DNA of 24,450 bases, taken from the NCBI GenBank assembly GCA_902766305.1, contig CACXDE010000348.1:1-24450 (forward strand). Reading direction: 5' to 3'. Every line of letters begins with the position of its first letter. Within the stretch, counting starts at the first letter, position 1. The stretch comes from an uncultured Ruminococcus sp. Its GTDB lineage: Bacteria > Bacillota > Clostridia > Oscillospirales > Acutalibacteraceae. The notes under the pieces are model-generated. The model worked only from the letters and a program-made list of their open reading frames with translations, did not search any database and was not told the origin of the DNA. Position numbers and translations under genes: made by a program. Positions 7,010 to 14,421 of this stretch are shown piece by piece.

Positions 7010-10000
7010 ATGCTGAAAATAAGGAGATTGTTCAGCTGCTTTCTTGCAGCTGCAATGTTGTTAGGAGGAAATATGATGTCAACACAGGCGGCAGAGGAGA
7101 AAAAAACAGAACAGAAGCTTGCCCACGCACTTGATGCAAAGGCATACAGCGGAAATGATCTTGGCGCAACGTATTCTAAGGAGGCTACTACCTTTAAGGT
7201 ATGGGCGCCTACTGCGAAGAGAGTGGCAGTCAAAATGTATGCTACAGGAAGTTCAGATGAAGAGGGTGCGACTGATCTTTCGACTACATCTATGAATATG
7301 GATGAAAACGGCGTATGGACAGCAAAGGTCAAGGGAGATCACAAGAACCAATATTATACGTATCTTATAACTATAAACGGCATAACGACCGAGACTAATG
7401 ATGTATACTCAAAGGCTGTCGGCGTTAACGGCAACAGAAGTATGGTTGTTGATCTTCCGTCTACTGATCCGGAGGGCTGGAAGGACGATAAACATATATT
7501 ATATGACGATCCCACAGACGCTGTTGTATGGGAGGTTCATGTCCGTGATTTTTCGGTAAGCGAAGTATCCGGTATTTCTGATCAGCATAAGGGCAAGTAC
7601 CTTGCCTTTACGGAAAAGGGAACAACGCTTGACGGAAAGGGCGAGGTTTCGACCTGTGTGGATTATCTTAAAAAGTTAGGCGTTACTCATGTTCAGCTGT
7701 TGCCTGTATACGACTACGCTACTGTTGACGAAACAAAAACAGATTCCGAAGAATTTAACTGGGGATACGATCCTAAAAATTATAATGTACCGGAGGGTTC
7801 ATATTCCACAGATCCCTTTGACGGCAATGTGCGTATAAGAGAGTTCAAAGAGATGATAAAGGCTCTGCATGATGCCGGAATAGGCGTTATAATGGATGTT
7901 GTATACAACCATACCTATACAGCAAAGGGCAGCTGCTTTGAAAATACTGTTCCGGGATATTATTTCCGTCTTAAGGACGATGGCTCTCTGTCGGATGGCT
8001 CAGGCTGCGGCAATGAAACAGCAAGCGACCACCTCATGTACAGAAAGTATATGATAGATTCTGTGCTTTACTGGGCTAACGAATATCATATTGACGGATT
8101 CCGCTTTGATCTTATGGGTGTGCATGACGTTGATACCATGAATGCTATAAGAAAGGAACTGGATACAAAGGTTGAAGGCGGAGAGAAGATCATAATGTAC
8201 GGCGAGCCGTGGACCGGCGGCGCAACCTCTACGGATGCAAAGACAGCTGTAAAAGACAATATCAAGCTTCTTGACGATCGTATCGGAGCATTCAACGATG
8301 AGTTCCGTGACGCTGTAAAGGGTCATGTGTTCAACGCTCAGGAGGGCGGTTTCGTTCAGAGAGCAACAGGCGCAGGTGCTGTAAAGGCTGCTATACCGGG
8401 TTCGGCATGGCTTAAGCAGCCGTCACAGTCCGTTACATATATTTCCGCTCACGACAATTACACGCTGTATGATAAGCTTATCATGTCCACAAAGAATGAC
8501 AACAGCTTTGATATGCGTGATGAAAACCTTGTTGATATGAACAAGCTTGCCGCTGCAATAACGCTTACTTCACAGGGCATAACATTCATGCAGGCAGGCG
8601 AGGATTTTGCGAGAACAAAGTACGGAGATGAAAACAGCTATATCTCGCCTGACAGTACTAATAAGCTTGACTGGAACAATCTGGTGAAATTTGCTGATCT
8701 TAGCTCTTACTATCAGGGTCTTATTGAAATAAGAAAGAATTTCAAGCCCTTCCGTGACCCGTCAACGACAAGCAGCTCAAAGATAGCTTTTTCTGATACA
8801 AAGGAGGAAGGAGTTATCGCATATACGCTCTCCAACAGTCTTACTGCGGATAAGGAATGGGCATACGCTGCTGTTATATTCAATGCTTCCGGCAGTGAAA
8901 AGGAAGTAACACTAAAGCAAAGCGGTGACTCTCCGCTGCCGTCACAGTGGGAGACGATCGCAGACGGCACTCAGGCAGGTCTTAAAGGTCTTGGGACAGT
9001 AGAAGGCAGCACAGTAAAAATTGCGCCGTGCAGCACTATGATACTTGTGGATAAGAGCAGCTTTGACAAGCTGAAAAAAGCGTCCTCCACGTGTCGTGTC
9101 ACGATAAACTATACGGATGATTCTACCGGAGAAACTATAAAGTCGCAGGTTCTGAAAGGCAGAGAGGGAGACGGCTTCAAGGCAGAAAGATCATCAGATT
9201 TTGACCTCGAATATGATTATGTCTCCACAGACGGTGCTGAAGAGGGAAAGTTCACAAAGCAGGATCAGACGGTGACTTATCACTACAATAAGTATAACGG
9301 TAAATTCTATGAGATGACGGTAAACTATCTGCGCAAGGGAGACGCAAGCTTCAACGAGAGCGACAGTGAAATGGCTTCTCCTGTCAAAACAAAGGTTCGT
9401 CAGGGTTCACAGTATATGGCTCAGATTAAAAAAGTCGAGGGCATGAAGCTGGACTTGGACAATTTCCCTACAAATGCCGTTGGCTTTGCCGAAGGCGATA
9501 TCACTGTAAACTATTACTATGTAGTTGAACCGGTAAGCGACATTGTAGTACATTACTACAATGCTGATGGCTGGGAAAAGGTATTCGCCTACATATACAG
9601 TGAAAAAGAGGACAAAAATGAAGAGTACAGCGGTAAAGCACCCGGTACAGAACTGAAAAAGGATGCTGCTCTTGGTGAAGGATGGTACAGCATTACCATA
9701 AAGGGAAAGGGTACTCTTTCCGATATCAATGTTTTGTTCAGTGACGGAGACAAGAAGAGTGATCCGGCTGTATACTCAGTAAACGGTGAATCGTGGGTAC
9801 AAAACGGAGCAGTCCATTACAAGGGCGAAGTAAATGTTGTATACCTTGATGTTTCCGGCAAGGTGCTTGCAAAGGATCAGATAACCGGAAAAGAGGGTAC
9901 AGAATACACCACAGAGCAGAAAAGCTTTGACGGTCTGGAGTTTTACAATTCGACCACAAACGTATCCGGAAAGATCAGCCGCTCTGACAGCTACGTATTC

Positions 10001-10174
10001 TACACCTACAAGGATCCGGCTGTAGAAGAGCCGAAGCCTGAGCCGGAAAACGAAAACAAAGGCATGATAACCGTAATTGCTATTATCTTAGGAGCATCGC
10101 TTCTTACCTTCGTAACCGCCGGTGTTATCGGTCACGTCTACAGCAAACGCAAAAACCGCTGGACTATTGAATAA
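7010..10174 (+). CDS. pulA: Secreted, membrane-anchored type I pullulanase with MucBP-like and CBM26-like modules
   Basis: The enzyme hydrolyses alpha-1,6 branch points of starch and pullulan outside the cell. Numbering is from the ATG at 7007 (1055 aa). A signal peptide (1-29, cleavage near STQA/AEE) is followed by an N-terminal beta domain (about 52-150) and a GH13 catalytic domain. This has the type I signature NWGYDPKNYNVPEGSY (251-266), DVVYNH (297-302), nucleophile Asp368 in GFRFDLM, acid Glu400 in YGEPW and Asp483 in SAHDN. Two MucBP-like domains follow (about 693-762 and 765-838), then a CBM26-like module (about 843-938) and a third MucBP-like unit (940-1002). A proline/glutamate linker and a final TM helix with a basic tail end the protein. 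There is no LPXTG. I chose the ATG at 7010 because GGAGG ends 6 nt before it; 7007 is only 3 nt away. Confidence 0.93.
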   Translation: MLKIRRLFSCFLAAAMLLGGNMMSTQAAEEKKTEQKLAHALDAKAYSGNDLGATYSKEATTFKVWAPTAKRVAVKMYATGSSDEEGATDLSTTSMNMDENGVWTAKVKGDHKNQYYTYLITINGITTETNDVYSKAVGVNGNRSMVVDLPSTDPEGWKDDKHILYDDPTDAVVWEVHVRDFSVSEVSGISDQHKGKYLAFTEKGTTLDGKGEVSTCVDYLKKLGVTHVQLLPVYDYATVDETKTDSEEFNWGYDPKNYNVPEGSYSTDPFDGNVRIREFKEMIKALHDAGIGVIMDVVYNHTYTAKGSCFENTVPGYYFRLKDDGSLSDGSGCGNETASDHLMYRKYMIDSVLYWANEYHIDGFRFDLMGVHDVDTMNAIRKELDTKVEGGEKIIMYGEPWTGGATSTDAKTAVKDNIKLLDDRIGAFNDEFRDAVKGHVFNAQEGGFVQRATGAGAVKAAIPGSAWLKQPSQSVTYISAHDNYTLYDKLIMSTKNDNSFDMRDENLVDMNKLAAAITLTSQGITFMQAGEDFARTKYGDENSYISPDSTNKLDWNNLVKFADLSSYYQGLIEIRKNFKPFRDPSTTSSSKIAFSDTKEEGVIAYTLSNSLTADKEWAYAAVIFNASGSEKEVTLKQSGDSPLPSQWETIADGTQAGLKGLGTVEGSTVKIAPCSTMILVDKSSFDKLKKASSTCRVTINYTDDSTGETIKSQVLKGREGDGFKAERSSDFDLEYDYVSTDGAEEGKFTKQDQTVTYHYNKYNGKFYEMTVNYLRKGDASFNESDSEMASPVKTKVRQGSQYMAQIKKVEGMKLDLDNFPTNAVGFAEGDITVNYYYVVEPVSDIVVHYYNADGWEKVFAYIYSEKEDKNEEYSGKAPGTELKKDAALGEGWYSITIKGKGTLSDINVLFSDGDKKSDPAVYSVNGESWVQNGAVHYKGEVNVVYLDVSGKVLAKDQITGKEGTEYTTEQKSFDGLEFYNSTTNVSGKISRSDSYVFYTYKDPAVEEPKPEPENENKGMITVIAIILGASLLTFVTAGVIGHVYSKRKNRWTIE

Positions 10175-10175
10175 A

Positions 10176-10270
10176 ATGTGGAATTTGGAAAGTGGAAAGT
10201 GGAATTTATTTTGCTTTTCCGCTTTCTTTTTTGCATTATAGCTCAAAGCAGTTTGTTGGTTGTTGGTTAA
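10176..10270. repeat. Degenerate heptamer-type repeats (GTGGAAA and GTTGGTT)
   Basis: GTGGAATTTGGAAAGTGGAAAG (from about 10178) and GTTGGTTGTTGGTTAAGAG (from about 10255) are imperfect tandem short repeats. The first resembles the reverse complement of 20041-20074. Part of it also forms the pullulanase terminator. Confidence 0.5.
10188..10232 (+). terminator. Intrinsic terminator of the pullulanase gene
   Basis: GAAAGTGGAAAG (10188-10199) pairs with CTTTTCCGCTTTC (10214-10226), with a G-U wobble and a bulge, followed by six T (10227-10232). The 5' arm is made of the local GTGGAAA repeats. Confidence 0.6.
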
Positions 10271-10464
10271 GAGTTAGGTTTTAAAGCTAAGAGAACCCCT
10301 CCACTGCCTGGCGGCTCGCTGGTCACTAAGTGTAAAATTATAGTTGGCAGGGCAAAATTACTCTGGCTCTCTTTTTAAAAATTATAGTTTTTTTAGGAAG
10401 GGGGTCTGGGGGATAACCCTTTGTTTCCAAACAAAGGGTTTCACCCAGCGGTAAGCCACATTAA
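10236..10464. other. Gene-free repeat-rich intergenic stretch
   Basis: I see no coding potential here. It holds GTTGGTT repeats, a 12-bp direct repeat AAAATTATAGTT (10334-10345 and 10378-10389), and a GC-richer island CCCCTCCACTGCCTGGCGGC near 10307. Copy 2 of the GGGGGATAACCC hairpin lies at 10388-10446. The stretch looks like decayed intergenic repeats. Confidence 0.5.
10388..10446. repeat. Dispersed hairpin element, copy 2 (GGGGGATAACCC family)
   Basis: TTTTAGGAAGGGGGTCTGGG leads into GGATAACCC, and AACCCTTTGTTT (10415-10426) pairs perfectly with AAACAAAGGGTT (10429-10440) around a CC loop. The flank and first arm match the reverse complement of 2833-2884 with few differences. The loop-side bases differ in a compensated way, so the stem is kept. 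Confidence 0.75.
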
Positions 10465-10494
10465 GGGTCCAGCGTCACGCTGGCGTCACGCTGG
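10465..10494. repeat. CCAGCGTCACGCTGG palindrome with tandem partial copy
   Basis: GGGTCCAGCGTCACGCTGG (10465-10483) contains a perfect 7+1+7 palindrome. CGTCACGCTGG repeats at once (10484-10494). The second unit ends 4 nt before the -35 box of the helicase promoter. A near-identical 19-mer sits at 24354-24372 upstream of ilvA. Confidence 0.7.
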
Positions 10495-10498
10495 TGGG

Positions 10499-10527
10499 TT
10501 GATATTATGGGAAAAATAGTGTAAAAT
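10499..10527 (+). promoter_or_regulatory. Predicted sigma-A promoter of the pcrA helicase gene
   Basis: TTGATA (10499-10504) and TAAAAT (10522-10527) are separated by 17 nt, and transcription would start near 10534. The CCAGCGTCACGCTGG repeats abut its -35 side. Confidence 0.6.
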
Positions 10528-10576
10528 AAATATGCGGATATAAGCCGATTTATAAAAAAAGAAATGAGGAAAAAAA

Positions 10577-12958
10577 TTGAACGAAGATATCTACAGTGAG
10601 ATCGCAGCCCTGAGACGGGAGATCATCGAAAATGAATTCAAAGACCTGAATGATATGCAGCAGCAGGCTGTATATACTGTGACAGGATCTTTGCTTATAC
10701 TTGCCGGAGCAGGCAGCGGCAAAACAACTGTTCTTGTAAACAGGATAGCTAATCTGCTGCGCTGGGGCAAGGCATACGAGACCGACAATGTTTACGGTAC
10801 ATATACAGACGAAGAAATCAGCGAGATACGTCAGGCGGCTGAAGGCAAAATTGTTCTTAGTGATGAGCTTGCACAGAAGCTGTCAGTTTCTGCGCCCGCA
10901 CCGTGGAGGATACTTGCCATTACCTTTACGAACAAGGCAGCCGGTGAACTGAAGGAACGTATCTGCCGCAAGGTGGGAGAACAGGGACTTGATATATGGG
11001 CTTCTACCTTCCACAGCGCCTGCGGAAGGATACTGAGAAGCACAGCGCATTATCTTGGCTTTACCAGTCATTTTACGGTATACGACACGGACGATCAGAA
11101 AAGGCTTATCAAAGACTGTATGAAGACATTGCAGATAGATGATAAGATGATACCGGTGCGTGACGCTATGAGGGAAATATCAAATGCCAAGGATAATCTT
11201 ATGACTCCGACTGACTTTGCGGTAACGGCTGAAAATGACAGCAGATTGTCCTCTATCGCAAAAATATATAAGCTGTATCAGCAGCGTCTTGCCAAGGCTG
11301 ACGCAATGGATTTTGACGATATGATATTTTATACCGTTACCGTTCTGAAAGACTATCCCGATGTACTGGAAAAATACGGAAACCAGTTCAGATATATAAT
11401 GGTTGACGAATATCAGGACACAAACCATGCACAGTATGAGCTTGTACGCCTTCTTGCAAGCGTCAATGGAAACCTTTGTGTTGTGGGAGATGACGATCAG
11501 AGTATATACCGTTTCAGAGGTGCTACTATACGTAATATTCTTGAATTTGAGGATACGTTTGACAACACATGCGTAATAAAGCTTGAGCAGAATTATCGTT
11601 CAACCAAAACAATACTTTCTGCCGCCAACAGCGTTATAAAAAATAATGTTATGAGAAAGGATAAAACTCTCTGGACAGAAAATACCCAGGGCAGCAAGAT
11701 TATAAGGTACAACGCATACGATGAATACGATGAAAGCAAGTTTATTGTCAGAACGATAAACGAGGGTATCTCAAAGGGCGGCAGCTACAGCGACTATGCA
11801 GTTTTGTACCGTATGAATTCACAGTCACAGAATATCGAACGTGTATTTACCCGTTCTGGGATACCGTATAAGCTGATAGGCGGAAGAAGATTCTATGAAC
11901 GCCGTGAAATACGTGATATGACAGCATATCTAAGCGTTATCAGCAACCGCAATGATGATATGCGTATGCGCAGAATAATCAATGTGCCGAAAAGGGGTAT
12001 CGGCGACAAGACTGTTTCTCAGATAGAAGAGATAAGCAATATGCTTGGGCAGAGTATGTTTGAAACTATGTTTCACAGCGATGAGTTTGATGTTCTTGTA
12101 AAAAACTTCCCTAAGCTGACAGAATTTACGTCTCTGATAGAGGAGCTTTCCGATTATCTTGAAAGCGGTCATTCCATATCGGATATGTACAGTCTTTTGC
12201 TTGAAAAGACCAATTATATACCCTTTATCCTTAAGGAAAGCGATCACGGTGAGGAAGCTGTTGAAAACGTCAAGGAACTTCAAACCTGCATAATGCAGTA
12301 CGAACAGGAAAATCCGGATAATGCCACGCTGCAGGGATTCCTTGAAGAAGTAGCGCTTTTTACAGACCTTGATAACTACAATACAAATGAAGAAGGCAGC
12401 TTTGTTGTGATGATGACCCTGCACAGCGCAAAGGGACTGGAATTTGACAATGTGTTTATTCCCGGAATGGAAGATAATACATTTCCGAGCTACCTTTCAA
12501 CACTATCCGAGGATGAAATGCAGGAGGAACGCAGACTTGCCTATGTAGGCATTACAAGAGCTAAGAAAAATCTGTATCTCTCTTGTGCAAAATCAAGGAC
12601 AATGTTCGGAAAAACTCTTCACAACCGTCCTTCACGCTTTTTGGGGGAGCTTCCGCTAGGTCTTGTGAAGGAAGTTGAAACAGAGCGCCCGTCCCTGAAT
12701 GGTCTTGCCGGTGCTGCTAAAAAGGCTGACAGAAGCGCAGACATTGCCCGCAGCAAAGTTATCTCTGCTGCGGCTCAGAAAAAGAGCAATCCGAACGATT
12801 ATAAAATAGGTATGAGGGTAAAGCACAAATCATTCGGTGAAGGACTTATAATAGCGTCAAGACCAATGGCGTCGGATATGCTGCTTGAAATAGCATTCGA
12901 CACAGCAGGAACAAAAAAATTAATGGCAACTTATGCAAATTTAGAAATATTGGATTAA
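10577..12958 (+). CDS. pcrA: PcrA/UvrD-type superfamily 1 DNA helicase
   Basis: This is a 3'-5' ATP-dependent DNA helicase for repair and replication-transcription conflict. The 793 aa carry all SF1A motifs: the Q-motif region near 27-31 (MQQQA), Walker A GAGSGKTT (44-51), Ia AITFTNKAAGEL, II DEYQDT, III VVGDDDQSIYRFRGA, IV QNYRST, V LHSAKGLEFD and VI EERRLAYVGITRAK. A C-terminal beta (Tudor-like) domain of PcrA type begins KIGMRVKHKSFGEG. It starts at TTG with GAGGA 6 nt upstream. Between Walker A and motif Ia it has about 40 more residues (roughly 64-108) than Bacillus PcrA as I remember it, rich in acidic residues. Distance from the previous gene and its own promoter suggest it is monocistronic. 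Confidence 0.96.
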   Translation: MNEDIYSEIAALRREIIENEFKDLNDMQQQAVYTVTGSLLILAGAGSGKTTVLVNRIANLLRWGKAYETDNVYGTYTDEEISEIRQAAEGKIVLSDELAQKLSVSAPAPWRILAITFTNKAAGELKERICRKVGEQGLDIWASTFHSACGRILRSTAHYLGFTSHFTVYDTDDQKRLIKDCMKTLQIDDKMIPVRDAMREISNAKDNLMTPTDFAVTAENDSRLSSIAKIYKLYQQRLAKADAMDFDDMIFYTVTVLKDYPDVLEKYGNQFRYIMVDEYQDTNHAQYELVRLLASVNGNLCVVGDDDQSIYRFRGATIRNILEFEDTFDNTCVIKLEQNYRSTKTILSAANSVIKNNVMRKDKTLWTENTQGSKIIRYNAYDEYDESKFIVRTINEGISKGGSYSDYAVLYRMNSQSQNIERVFTRSGIPYKLIGGRRFYERREIRDMTAYLSVISNRNDDMRMRRIINVPKRGIGDKTVSQIEEISNMLGQSMFETMFHSDEFDVLVKNFPKLTEFTSLIEELSDYLESGHSISDMYSLLLEKTNYIPFILKESDHGEEAVENVKELQTCIMQYEQENPDNATLQGFLEEVALFTDLDNYNTNEEGSFVVMMTLHSAKGLEFDNVFIPGMEDNTFPSYLSTLSEDEMQEERRLAYVGITRAKKNLYLSCAKSRTMFGKTLHNRPSRFLGELPLGLVKEVETERPSLNGLAGAAKKADRSADIARSKVISAAAQKKSNPNDYKIGMRVKHKSFGEGLIIASRPMASDMLLEIAFDTAGTKKLMATYANLEILD

Positions 12959-13085
12959 AAAAGTTTTATTATCTTCATATAGACAAATAGGAGAGTTTGT
13001 CGTATAAAATGGCAATTCATTGGATAAAATGGAAACAAATGACAAATATAGGTCTAAATTGTTTCTATTTTGGGTTGTTAAAAGA

Positions 13086-13114
13086 TTGACAATTCAGTGA
13101 AATACATTTAAAAT
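13086..13114 (+). promoter_or_regulatory. Strong predicted sigma-A promoter of ymdB
   Basis: A perfect TTGACA (13086-13091) and TAAAAT (13109-13114) are separated by exactly 17 nt. Transcription would start near 13121, giving a leader of about 50 nt. The rest of the 12959-13158 gap holds only a weak 7-bp stem (13032-13038 with 13059-13065) that might end the helicase transcript. Confidence 0.7.
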
Positions 13115-13173
13115 ATTATATATGTACTTCTTTATTATTTGCCGATAATACAGACAGGATGATTGATCAGACT

Positions 13174-13944
13174 ATGAAAATTTTAGCAATAGGCGATGTA
13201 GTAGGATCGATAGGATGCCGCTTCCTCAGGGACAAACTTCCTTCCCTGAAAAGGAGCGAAAGGATCGATCTTGTTATCGCAAACGGAGAAAATTCTGCCG
13301 ATGGCAACGGTATAACCCCCTCATCTGCCGATTATCTTTTTTCGAGCGGGGTGGATGTAATCACCGGAGGCAATCACAGCTTCAGAAGAAGAGAAAGCTA
13401 TTCTTATTATGATGACTCCCCGTTTTTGATACGTCCGGCAAATTACCCTGAAGGTACTACCCCCGGATGCGGTACAGCTGTTTTCGATATGGGGCGGTGC
13501 CGTGTAGGAGTAATAAACCTGATGGGATGTATGTATCTGGACAGCCTTGAGGATCCGTTTCGTTCAGCTGACAGACTTATAAAGAAAATGGATACGCCTG
13601 TTATCATAGTAGATTTTCATGCGGAAGCGACAGCCGAAAAACGTGCGCTGGGATTCTATCTTGACGGCCGTGTTTCAGCTGTTTTCGGTACGCATACGCA
13701 CGTACAGACGGCTGATGAACAGATACTTGAAAAGGGTACCGGCTATATAACAGATGTCGGAATGACCGGAACGGTTCAGTCCGTGTTGGGAGTGAAAAAG
13801 GAGTTAGCTGTATCAAAGTTCAGGGATAAGCTGCCTGTTCGCTTTGATCTTGCAGACGGAGTGTGCTGTATGGATTGTGTTTTGTACGATATTAACGAAA
13901 AAAACGGTAAAACCTCAGCAATAAAACGAATGAGAATAGTATAG
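13174..13944 (+). CDS. ymdB: YmdB-family metallophosphoesterase (cyclic nucleotide phosphodiesterase)
   Basis: The family has a dinuclear metal site. Bacillus YmdB hydrolyses 2',3'- and 3',5'-cyclic nucleotides and affects biofilm and motility choices. Counting from the chosen start MKILAIGDVVG, the ligands fall at Asp8, Glu39 and Asn40 (NGENS), Asn67 and His68 (GGNH), His149 (VDFHAEAT), and His174 and His176 (GTHTHVQTAD). This is almost the numbering of the Bacillus enzyme and supports the start at 13174. The frame also reaches an ATG at 13159, which has only CAGG touching it; AGGATG (13156-13161) serves the later start at 12 nt. DVGMTG, another family mark, is present. The next gene is spoVS, as in Bacillus, but rny is not upstream here. 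Confidence 0.93.
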   Translation: MKILAIGDVVGSIGCRFLRDKLPSLKRSERIDLVIANGENSADGNGITPSSADYLFSSGVDVITGGNHSFRRRESYSYYDDSPFLIRPANYPEGTTPGCGTAVFDMGRCRVGVINLMGCMYLDSLEDPFRSADRLIKKMDTPVIIVDFHAEATAEKRALGFYLDGRVSAVFGTHTHVQTADEQILEKGTGYITDVGMTGTVQSVLGVKKELAVSKFRDKLPVRFDLADGVCCMDCVLYDINEKNGKTSAIKRMRIV

Positions 13945-13978
13945 AATGTACAGAATATAATTTTTTTCGGCAAAACTC

Positions 13979-14007
13979 TTGCATATTTTCATCAAAATGT
14001 ATATTAT
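13979..14007 (+). promoter_or_regulatory. Possible promoter upstream of spoVS
   Basis: TTGCAT (13979-13984) and TATTAT (14002-14007) lie at 17-nt spacing in AT-rich DNA. The -35 is weak. It could give spoVS-fakA expression independent of ymdB. A short bulged hairpin (CCGCA near 14071 with TGCGG near 14095) lies between it and the spoVS ribosome-binding site. Confidence 0.3.
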
Positions 14008-14129
14008 ATAAGTATATGGTTTTTTCAGCATAAAGAAAAAATAAACACACGGCAAATTATAAAGACTCAGCCGCATGGATTCAGAAGATTCCTGCGGTGA
14101 ACACATTTTGTAAGGAGGATACAGAGAGA

Positions 14130-14390
14130 ATGGAAATTTTGAAGGTTTCGTCTAAGTCTTCACCTAACTCCGTTGCTGGGGCAATTGCAGGTGTTGTAAG
14201 AGATTATGGCTGCGTTGAGGTTCAGGCAGTGGGTGCAGGTGCAACCAATCAGGCGCTGAAATCTGTTGCAGTGGCAAGAGGCTACCTTGCACCGATGGGC
14301 ATTGATCTCATTTGCATACCGGCTTTTACAAGCATAGAGATAGACGGTGTAGAGAGAACAGCTATGAAGCTGATCGTTGAGATCAGATGA
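14130..14390 (+). CDS. spoVS: Stage V sporulation protein S
   Basis: SpoVS is a small Alba-like dimer that in Bacillus affects sporulation and septation; its molecular role is poorly defined. The start at 14130 gives 86 aa (MEILKVSSKS...), the usual length. The protein shows the highly conserved family pattern, including SSPNSVAGAIAG, VEVQAVGAGA and NQALKSVAVARGYLAPMGIDL (in part), ending LIVEIR. AAGGAGG (14112-14118) lies 11 nt before the ATG; the frame extends to an upstream ATG at 14097 that has no ribosome-binding site. It is followed 31 nt later by fakA and preceded by ymdB. SpoVS also occurs in non-spore-formers, so it does not prove sporulation. Confidence 0.95.
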   Translation: MEILKVSSKSSPNSVAGAIAGVVRDYGCVEVQAVGAGATNQALKSVAVARGYLAPMGIDLICIPAFTSIEIDGVERTAMKLIVEIR

Positions 14391-14421
14391 TCAAACAAAA
14401 ATTTAAGGAAGTGCTTTAAGA

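Noticed and set aside
10000..10174. Sortase anchor in the pullulanase
   Set aside because: No LPXTG-like motif before the terminal helix; the linker is EEPKPEPENENKG.
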